The position numbers were made by a program, and so were the translations under genes. From Mycteria americana (taxonomy: Eukaryota; Chordata; Aves; Ciconiiformes; Ciconiidae), in assembly GCF_035582795.1 (NCBI RefSeq), contig NC_134368.1, positions 30,750,501-30,814,500 on the forward strand: DNA of 64,000 nucleotides, in the 5' to 3' direction. Every line of letters starts with the position of its first letter. Position 1 is the first letter of the stretch. The notes below the pieces were generated by a model that did not search any database, was not told where the DNA came from, and worked only from the letters and a program-made list of their open reading frames with translations. Shown here in pieces: positions 21,105 to 31,400 of the stretch.

Positions 21105-23642
21105 TTTTACCAAGGCAACAAAGGGAACCTTGTTGTTGGTGTCTACTACAGGCTACCCGATGAAGGGCAGCCTATTGACGAAGCCTTCTTACTCCAGCTA
21201 TAGGAGGCATCGTGCTGCTGGGGGACTTCAACCATCCCGACATCTGCTGGAAAAGTAGTACAGTGAGCTATAGGCAATCCAGGAGACTCCTGGAATGCAT
21301 TAGGGCTAACTTCTTAAGACAGGTAATAGACAGCCCTACCAGAGGGGATGTGATAATGGACCTGATGGTCACCAACGCAAGTGAGCTAATCTGTGACGTC
21401 AGGATTGGAGGCAGCCTGGGCTGTAGTGATCATGCACTGATGGAGTTCGCAGTCCTGAGTGATATGGGTCAGGCGAAGAGTATAGTCAGGATCCTGAATT
21501 TTAGGAAAGCAAAATTCCAGCTCTTCAAGGAGTTAATCAATAGGACCTCCTGGGAAATGGTCCTCAGGGACAGGGGAGCAGAACAGATCTTTAAGGATGC
21601 TTTCCATAGAGTGCAAGAGCTCTTGATCCCCAGGTGTAAGAAATTGGGAAAGGATGGCAAGAGACTGGCATGGATGAGTTGAGACCTGCTGGTCAAACTG
21701 AAGGGCGAGAAGGAAGTGCACAGGCAGTGGAAGCAGGGACAGGTAACCTGGGAAGAGTACAGAGACGCTGCCTGCTTGTGTAGGGATGGGGTCAGGAAGG
21801 CCAAGACACAGCTGGAGCAGAACTTGGCAAGGGACACAAGGAATAATAAGAAGGGCTTCTACAGGTATGTCAGCCAGAAAAGGAAGGTCAAAGAAAGTGT
21901 ACCGCCCCAATGAGCAAGACTGGCAAACTGGTAACACCGGATGAGGAGAAGGCTCAACAACTTCTTTGCCTCAGTCTTCACTGGCAAGCTCTTCCCACAC
22001 CTCTTGAGTAGATGGACCACAATATGGGGACTGGGGGAGCAAAGTCCCTCCCACTGTAAGAGAAGATCAGGTTCACAACCACCTGAGGAACCTGAACATA
22101 CAGGTATGGGACCTGATGAGATGCATCCCAGAGTCCTGAGGGAATTGGCTGATGTAGTTGCCAAGCCACGCTCCATGATATCTGAAAAGCCATGGCAGTC
22201 ACGTGAAGTCCCTGGCGACTGGAAGAAGGGAAACATTGTGCCCATTTTTAAAAAGGGTAGAAAAGAGGACCCTGGGAACTACTGACCTGTGAGTGTCACC
22301 TCTGTGCCTGGGAAGATCATGGAACAGATCCTCCTAGAAGCTATGCTAAGGCACATGGAGGACAGGGAGGTGATTCGAGACAGCCAGCATGGCTTCACCA
22401 AGGGCAAGTCCTGCCTGACCAACCTAGTGGCCTTCTATGATGGAGTGACTACATCAGTGGATAAGGGAAGAGCTATGGATGTAATCTATCTGGACTTCTG
22501 TAAGGCCTTTGGCACGGTTCCCCACAACATCCTTCTCTCTAAATTGGAGAGATATGGATTTGATGGGTGGACTGTTTGGTGGATGAGAAATTGGTTGGAT
22601 GGTTGCATCCAGAGGGTAGTGGTCAATGGCTCAATGTCCAGATGGAGATCGGTGACAAGTGGTGTCCCTCAGGGGTCCGTATTGGGACCAATACTGTTTA
22701 ATATCTTCATCAATGGCATAGGCAGTGGGATCGAGTGCACCCTCAGCAAGTTTGCAGACAACACCAAGCTGAGTGGTGTGGTTGACACACCTGAGGGATG
22801 GGATGCCATCCAGAGGGTCCTGGACAAGTTGGAGAAGTGGGCCTGTGTGAACCTCATGAGGTTCAACAAGGCCAAGTGCAGGGTCCTGCACCTGGGTTGG
22901 GGCAACCCCCAGTATCAATACAGGCTGGGGGTGAAGGGATTGAGAGCAGCCCTGCCAAGAAGGACTTGGGGGTACTGGTGGATGAAAAGCTGGACATGAG
23001 CTGGCAATGTGTGCTTGCAGCCCAGAAAGCCAACCGTATCCTGGGCTGCATCAAAAGAAGCGTGGCCAGCAGGTTGAGGGAGGTGATTCTGCCCCTCTAC
23101 TCTGCTCTGGTGAGACCCCACCTGCAGTACTGCATCCAGCTCTGAAGCCCTCAGCACAGGAAAGCCATGGAGCTGTTGGAGCGGGTCCAGAGGAGGGCCA
23201 CAAAAATGATCAGAGGGTTGGAACACCTCTCCTATGAAGAAAAGCTGAGGGAGTTGGGGTTGTTTAGCTTGGAGAAGAGAAGGCTGCAGGGAGACCTTAT
23301 TGCAGCCTTTCAGTACTTAAAGGGGGCTTATAAGAAAGATGGGGACAAACTTTTTAGCAGGGCTTGTTGCGACAGGACAAGGGGTAATGGTTTTAATCTA
23401 AAAGAGGGTAGATTTAGACTAGATATAAGGAAGAAATTTTTTATGATGAGGGTGGTGAAACACTGGAACAGTTTGCCCAAAGAGGTGGTAGATGCCTCAT
23501 CTCTGGAAACACTCAAGGTCAGGTTGGACAGGGCTCTGAGCAACCTGATCTAGTTGAAGATGTTCCCGCTCATTGCAGGGGGGTTGGACTAGATGACCTT
23601 TAAAGGTCCCTTCCAACCCAAACTATTCTATGATTCTATGTA
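21105..23642 (+). mobile_element. CR1 LINE, long copy with endonuclease end, RT and 3' UTR
   Basis: It opens in the endonuclease C-terminal part (LLLVSTTGYP, then LLGDFNHPDICW near 21215-21250) and runs through linker and reverse transcriptase to the 3' UTR and ATTCTATGATTCTATG tail. The longest open piece, 22289-22999, has [38 protein letters not shown] and FADNTKL. The last is the catalytic FADD box with Asp changed to Asn. Multiple frame breaks (for example near 21680, 21912, 22284 and 23000) show it is not functional. CR1 copies are typically 5'-truncated like this. Confidence 0.93.
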
Positions 23643-25150
23643 TGAACAATTCTGGACAGGTAAATGTGTAAAACTTTTTCCTGTGTTTGAAAAACAGGAA
23701 ACAAAATCAGACCCTTACACTCATGAATAATTTGATGACAAATCATCTATTTCTTCAGAAGATTATTTCATCCTTGGTTCCTGAGCGGACTCCCACCAAA
23801 GGAATGAAGCCTATACCTCCTCTTAAAAAACCCTCTTAGTTATCAGTTTAGATGTCACTAAGTACTGGAGCAAAAAGAACAGAAATCTTCCAAGAACTAA
23901 TTGGAAAGCAACAAGATCTGTGTGAATGACAGCAGATTCATTGCTTGTAATTGAATTACAGATGTTATTGAGTGCACTGGGGTGACCTAAATCAAATCCA
24001 TGCAACACCTACCTGAAACTGCCATATAATCTATTCTGAGTTATGTTAGAGATTTTGAGAAAATCAGCCATAAGAAAACCGAAAACAAACCAACAGGAGA
24101 TCTAAGCATAGGTGACTAGGCTCAGTAAATATATAACTGATAATTGTGATGCTAGATGTGTAAAACAATTATTTAAAAGGCACTCAAGGCACTAAAGAAA
24201 ATATTTTTCAAAAGATCAAATAGTATCAGTACTGGTCTCCTTCAGTTGCTTTTACTTGCCTCTTAAGTTTTTTGCAGTACTTGTTTTTTAGTTCCAAGTA
24301 CATCAAACTAACAAAAATTATTAGCTTTTGTCAGCATCTCTTTGTTCTTCCCTGGGTTTCTCTTTAAAGATAGTTTCAAAGATGTACTGTGCCATTGGAC
24401 TTGCTCCTCATCTGATGGAACTGAAATGTGTTCCTTCTGTTCGGAGTTTTTAGTGAATTAATTGTGTCTTCATAGCAGAGTTTTCCCAGAGTTGCTGGCC
24501 AGCCTCCTGCATTTTCTGGGAACCTGGGCCTGTTTCCCTTCGTGATGACATTCCACTTCGAGGACTACATTGATGATACCGTGTATGTTAAAAGGGCCTT
24601 GGGCCACATTCAGAGAAAATTTTATCTCATGTTTGTTATCTTTTGGCTTAGAGAAAGTTACTCTAGATCAAGCTATTGATATTCTATTACAGCAGTTTTG
24701 AGCTGCTCTTGATTTGCCCCTCTTAGTAAAATTCTGAAGTAGTTATAGGATCCTTTTTATAGGGAATTATGGCTTAGTAATAGTAGGCTGTCTTTTTTTT
24801 AAATTACCCCACCCATGTATGTCATCACATCAGCAAACTACAGGTGATGTCCCATCAGTAGCTAGGTCTCCATAACTGACTTTTCTGCGAGGTTTGAATT
24901 CTATTCTGTTTCTTTGAGAAAGAAGGGTTTCATTACTCTCTCTGTCTTGCCAAGTTAAAAAGTAATTTTTTGAATGTAATTGAATACTGCTTGAACTTTA
25001 CCTATCTTTGCAAAACTAGGGGAATTCAGACACTTAATCCACAAATTTTGTTCAAAAAGCAGAAGACACTAATATGTACTGTTTCACTGTATAGGGTGAG
25101 ATGCACAGGAAAACACAGTAATAGTAATAATGTAATGATAATTTCAGTGT
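23643..25150. other. Intergenic sequence
   Basis: No coding exon or named repeat is seen. A somewhat GC-richer patch near 24470-24610 has no reading frame I can identify. Confidence 0.6.
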
Positions 25151-25278
25151 TACATTTATTTTAGACGAAGAGAAACAAAACAGTGCGTATCAGAGGCAAA
25201 TTCTAAGGGAAACTAATATCTTAGTACCAACAATAATGAGAAAGTAAATATATATTATTATTATAGCTCAGCAAAAGC

Positions 25279-25284
25279 TTTATT
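25279..25284 (-). terminator. AATAAA poly(A) signal candidate for LRRC66
   Basis: The minus strand reads AATAAA about 430 bp past the stop codon. A second copy lies at 25155-25160. Either could be used; no transcript evidence is available here. Confidence 0.4.
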
Positions 25285-25610
25285 ATCAGTTATAACTACT
25301 GAGTAGTTTACTCATTTGAGTACCCTAGAGTTGTTTTTCATAAAATCTTTTTTTTTTTTTTAAGTAGTCTTCTAAACAAAAGTCCATGGCTTCTGTCCTG
25401 AATTACCCTTTGGAATTATGGTGTTTTTAAATTGAGTGGATCCAGGCTTTATACATGTCATTGTTAAGTCTAGTTCCGTAACTTGGATTTCTGAAGGTAA
25501 AGGCAGATAAATAGTTGTACTAAGGGGCAAAAACAACCCCAAACCCCAAACGAACCCATGGTATTTAACAGTTATTAAAAGCTACACAGTTCATTTTAAG
25601 ACACATCATT

Positions 25611-25685
25611 TTTGCACCTACAGCACCTACATCAAAATGGTTGCATTTTGCACCATTTTGCACCTACATCATTTTGCACCTACAA
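25611..25685. repeat. Short tandem repeat, unit near CATTTTGCACCTACAT
   Basis: GCACCTAC occurs repeatedly and CATTTTGCAC three times within 75 bp, imperfectly. It sits just beyond the LRRC66 stop. Confidence 0.7.
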
Positions 25686-25715
25686 ACACTGGGAGCTTCG
25701 TATTACTCTTGTGTC

Positions 25716-28426
25716 TCAACTATTGAAGTTTGTTCTCCTGCTTTGCAAAACATTAGTAAATCCATCAAATGCTCTTTTCTTCTTAACAAAAAACTGTCCA
25801 TGTCCTAAATTGGTCTCAGTGACTTGACTGAATTTTTCACTTGAATTTTGGAGGCTGACAGCTGTTGTAGAATTGTTCTCCAGTCCTGTCAAAGTAGCGT
25901 CATCCTCCGTCTTGCTGGAATCGGTGCTTTCGGAGATTTTATTTCCTGTAGTCTTCTGTGGGAATGAACATGAACTGTATCGTGTGCTTTCATTGAAGAA
26001 ACCTTGTGGGACTGAGAAGGAATATGCATCCTCGTCACTCTGATCCAGTTGGAAATGATCTTCTGTGTTGAAGACTGATTGTGTTTTCCCCGAATAGTGA
26101 AGAGGCAGCAAGTCTGCCGTAAGATTGCAAGACCGCGTTTCTTCGGGCAGACTACAGCTGCTGGTATCCTGTAGTTCTGTGTATCCATCACAGTCTTTCT
26201 CATTAAAACCTCTTTGCATTTTATCTGCACAAGCCTTAGTTGTGTTCACCTGCTTCCCCTGTGGTAGCAAGTCATCTTTCTCTGTAATAACCGTAAAATG
26301 TTTTTCAGCTGTGTGTTCACGCAGAGATTGAAGAGATGATTCATTGCTGGAATGCAGTAGTGACGGTTTTTTAACAATTTCATTCAAACCAGTATCAATG
26401 GGAGCAAAACCAAAATCATTGTCCTCAGATGTACTCATGTTTCTTCTTAATGTAATGTCCCCTTCACCGTGATTCTTTTCAGAGGAGTTGCTATCTATGT
26501 GCTCGCCTGTACTTCCTGCTGGTGCATTTTCTTTTTGTTCAGTGGGACTGAAGCTGAGGGAATGCTGTGGTTCAATGGGAAACTGATACAGCTGCAACTC
26601 AGCCTCTTCAGGAGTGTTCTCTGTATCTGTGTCACGTGTGGGAGAATGTTTTAATGAAAGTAACGTATTACTAAAGTCTGTACTTTGATTATGGAGAGAA
26701 TCGGAAATAGAGTTTTGTACTGTTGACTCTGCATTAGTAAAATAATTAAAGGTATCAGGAACTTCTTGACTTGAAGAACTAATTGTGTCTGAATCTGACA
26801 TGCTTACATGGTCACTACATTTATCGGCGTAAGGTGATGCTGTTTCAGGCATGATGGCATCTGATCCATAACTAATAGCGGTTTCAAAATAGGCATTGTT
26901 CTCATCTTCATTTTTCCCAATATGCTGAAGTTCAGCAGCAACGTTTGGAGACTCTGGCAGTGTTGAGAACTTCTCAGTTCCACTGTTCGTATTGGCTTCC
27001 TCTAGTGATGACTGACAAACTGGTAGGTTGTCACTAACATCAGGTTGTTCCAGTTCAAAGTCTGCTAAAGAACTACAGTCACTCATTGTGAACGGAGTCC
27101 CTTCATCTGAAGAACTATCGCCAAATATACCTGCTGAAGCATCTTTTTCATTTGTATGTTCCGTTTTACAGTCGTACTCTGTAAGAGGAGAGTTTTCTGA
27201 TGTTTGGTAGACACTTAAATTCTCAATATTTGTATCTCTCTTGCAGTTAGTGGGTAAAACAAAATCTCCCACATCACTGGTTATATTTATGTTGCCGTTT
27301 AGACCAAGTTGTTCATCACAGCTTTGCCTTCCAGGCATAAATTTCATAGTGCTCATGGGTTCATTATGTGAAACAATACCTTTTCTTTCAGGAGAATCTG
27401 GTGTAGCCTTTGTGATTTCAGACTGCAACAGACCAGAGTTGTCGCTTACCTTGCTGTTCCTAGAATCTTGTGCAACTGTATGTGTTTGTATTGTGGAAGA
27501 TGGAAAGCCAGTTTCTCCCGTGAAGGATAAATCCGAATCTGAAGAGTCAGTGTGATTTGAGTAAGAGTCAGCATTCAATCTCCTGGATATGGGAGGGAAC
27601 CTGCTCTTCTCTGAGTCTTCATTATTTGCATGTTTTGAATCTTTCCATAATGAAATGTTATTAGTCGTTAATTTTCTTGGTGTTACTTCATTGCTGTTCT
27701 TGTAATCTATCCTTACAGAAAATAGTCCATTATCGTCAACATTTATATTTTCATCATTGCTGATACTAGTTTTGATGTCTGAAAACACTGTTTTTTCCTT
27801 CACGTTGATTTCACTGTTGCTTTGTTTCTGGTACTCTTCTTCAGTATTTGGTGCATGTACACTGCTACCACTGACATTTTCATGCAAAGTAGAAGTTTCT
27901 GTAGGAAAAAGGCATGTGTTTCTTGAAGAATTCTCATCACAAATGAACAAATTACGCTGCATATTTGTTGGTTTGCTTGCAGAGCACTCTCTGCTCAAGG
28001 TTTCATCTGAAAAAGCTTCATTAGAATAAGTATGTTCTGAACCTGAATTTTTGTTCCTGCACACGAGCCTCCACAGGCTCACAAGGTAGGGTCTAGCAAA
28101 AGCACCCAGACAGAAAGCACAAACAAACGTAATGAGCACCGAGAGGCAGACAGCCAATGCAAGGTCTTGCTCTGTTCTTCCTTGTCTAAAAACAGTGTTA
28201 GTGTCCCGGGCTTTTCTAACCAAAAAGGTTGAAACCCTTTCTTTCACCTGTATGTTGTAGATGAGATATTTCTTCTTTGTTGTATTAAAAATACACAAAT
28301 ATAGCCCTTCAGCAGCTTTCTCAGCATTGTATATCACTAAATTATTCATTTTATCCAGTGTCATATGAGGAAGACTATTATCTTTTGAAATTCTGCCTTT
28401 AGGTGTCCACCAAGAGACTCCATTAC
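25716..28426 (-). CDS. LRRC66: LRRC66 coding exon 4 (2.7 kb)
   Basis: The acceptor is TTATTTCAG. It opens NGVSWWTPKGRISKD (second half of the Ig domain), passes through the membrane segment and encodes the whole cytoplasmic tail to TGA at 25718-25716. A frame of more than 900 codons without a break argues strongly for purifying selection. Plus-strand ORFs under it are shadows. Confidence 0.93.
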
Positions 28427-31400
28427 CTGAAATAAAAGAAAATACAAACTAAATCTTTCCTAAAAGTATAGGGTACTTGGTTTGCAGGGTCAAGTTATTG
28501 CTATAAGAACATACTCTGACCTATCTTTGATAATTTTAACTATTTGTTATAAAATCAATTTTCTTTTTATCCATCCATAGTCATTTTACATAGTACCAAG
28601 TATCTGTTAAACCATCATATATTCCCCCCCCCCATTTAAAATGCAGTACATACGGGGTCTTAATAGCGGACTTTACAAGAAAAATGGTGTGGGTGGGGGA
28701 GGAGGTCACTGAAATTATCTAAGTATGTTCTGGGTCATACTAGGAACACCTGCTGATCTCCCTCATGGAAGATTCATATTTATAGCCAGCCGTTCTCCAG
28801 TGTGGCCATGGTCACTGTTTGCAGCTGTGAGATAAAACTTCACTAGTTAACTGTCAATGTTTCAACCACTGTGATTTTCCTGTAGTTACTGCTTTGACTG
28901 AGCAAAAAGGTTTGAAAACCAAGGTTATTTGTACCTACGGAGCAATTGTTCCAAACTTTAGCTAGTGTAGGCTATGGCTGATTGTTTGCTTTTGGAATAT
29001 GCTTCAAGGTTATATGTACACCTTTGCCTTTGGATCTGCTTGTGTTCCCAGTTGAGTTTTGGTGCAATCCCGTGTGTTGATTTTAATTCCATGATCGGAG
29101 TTTCCATGACTTTCCTTGTTAATAGACAAAGCAGGTGGCATTTCTGATAGAGCCTACGAATTTTCATTTGGGGTTAAAGTGTTCCAAAGGGAAAGCCTTA
29201 CCACCTGAAAGTGCTATTAGTCCATTAAATCGTTTTGCCTTATGGCACATGACAAATACACATTCTACTCTAAGTTTGGTCTTAGTTCTCCTTCTGCATG
29301 GGAAGTCTTAGCTCTGTAGATTTTGTCACTTGTACTTCAAGTGCTCTGTATTAATTGTAAATGCTGAATTAATTTCCTGAGTGAACTGTGTGCTACAGTA
29401 ACTGTACTTTTTTAGAAGAAATATAAATCCTTTCCCTTGCAAATAAACTTTCATTTCATTTTGCTATAACTGAAACGCTACTGTATCCATCTCGGTTTTC
29501 TACATGCCCTGGAAGTGCCACACCACTATTTGGTCCTTTGTTTCCATTCCAAAATTAACTGATAAATTTGCAATGTACTACTTATTGAAATTTGTGTATA
29601 ATTTGGCATCACTTATTAGTTTAACGTAAGGAAGGTGATGAAGACTTTTTTTTGGGAAACATGCTTTTCAAATATTCTAACCGGTATACTACTTTCTAAT
29701 GAAATAATTTGCATGTTAAATTGTTGTTCAGTTATTTTTAAACAGTGTCTTTAGAAATCCACTTTTTAAACCAGATTTCTTTGATCATTCTGCATGCATT
29801 TGGATTTTAGCAGCGCATGGATAGAGTCCCTCTTTTACATACCCCTTGTGTTGCCCAAGTCACAGTTTAGCACCGATGTCTTCCCTGTTGGGACTACAGC
29901 CCTCTTAAGCAAAACACCGTCGCTGCAGTTTAAATGGAAGCTTGAAAGATACAGCAGAGGTTTTTGTGAGTTGCTGGCAGATTTATTGTATGAAATACTC
30001 CATTTTTTCCTCGTGGAGTCAAAACCAAAATGAAATAAATGTTTGAAAGCATTTAATCTGCAGTTAAATATCGAAGCATTATTTGGCAAACCCACTTCAA
30101 GTTGAAAGAAGTTCAAACTGATTAATATCTGTGGTAAAGGGATTGTCAGAGCATTTTCACGGAGATCCACGACCTATTTGGAAATAATTCAGAATTAATT
30201 TGATAAGCCTTACAATGGAATCCTAATTGCAATATCAACAATAACATACATTTAGTATACAAGCACTTTTGCAGTTACGGGAACAATGTACCTGGTTAGG
30301 ATTTCAAGAGTAGTGTTCTAAGCTTTTTAATTTAAACGAAAAGTTTAAATTGTGGTATATTTAGAATTCTCCCGTTGTAGACTACCTCTGTGTGAACGGG
30401 AAGCTGCAGGGCTCTCGCCATGGAGGGGATGGGGATAGAAAAGGACGTGTGTGCGTTTAAGCCAGTTAAGGATTGGTTTGTGGAATAGCTAAATGGTGAA
30501 TTTATGGTTATGTTTTGTATATTTACAAATCTGTGTGGTTTCCTATATATGAAAAACATGTATTTTATAAAATTAGTGATTATTTTCACCATTTGCTTTA
30601 GTTTTTATAATTGTATATTAATATAATAATCAAAGACCAATATAATCATGCTGAATAGTTGATAAATGATATCTTTAATGGTGATTAATACAAAAAATTG
30701 AAACAGTTGTAATATTGCTTTACAACCTGTAATTTGTTGAGATCCCTGAAGGCGTCTAGGTGAATTCTAGTTATCTTGTTGTTTTGCAAGTCGATGTCCC
30801 TCAGCTGTGAACAGTTTTGAAAATCATTCAGGTCAATCTGTCGTATGCCATTGGATGACAAATGGACAGTTTGTAAAGATTGCAGCAGGCCTAGTCCTAG
30901 GAAGAACAAAACTATTTTACATTTCATGTTCTTGTTTTCCCAGTTGCATCAAGTGGCTTTTTAAAATTCTTTGCGACAAAATTCCTTCCGTTCTTGTCTA
31001 TTGCAATGAGTGGCTGCAGGCTTTGAGTTACTGTGCCTTTCCTATTCAGTGGTTGTCCCATTCTAAAAGTTGCATAGCTTCAAGAGCAGGCACATTGATA
31101 CATTCACAGTCAATGCATGTTTTAAAAATTCACACCTCCGTAAAAGCAGGAACATTCCTTGGTGCCATCACAATTATTCCCACTCTGATCTCTGTACTTT
31201 GAACACGCTTCTCTGGAGAACTGGAGGTAGGAAAGGAGGAGTGTGGAAAGGGTGGAATATACTCAGTTTATAAAATCCAAATATGTTAATTGTAAATAAA
31301 AGATGGAGATGCAAAAGGTGATACAATATCTCCTATTCATTGCCATCTGCAAGTTCACGGGGGTTTTTCATATGTGGAATTATTTGAACCATATTCATAG

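Larger units (their letters stand above)
25155..25715 (-). other. LRRC66: LRRC66 3' UTR (extent inferred)
   Basis: This minus-strand sequence follows the TGA stop. AATAAA hexamers lie at 25279-25284 and 25155-25160 on the minus strand. A CATTTTGCACCTAC short tandem repeat lies at about 25611-25685. Confidence 0.45.

Noticed and set aside
25889-28029. Several plus- and minus-strand ORFs of 60-113 codons under LRRC66 exon 4
   Set aside because: They overlap a conserved 900-codon frame and are its shadows.
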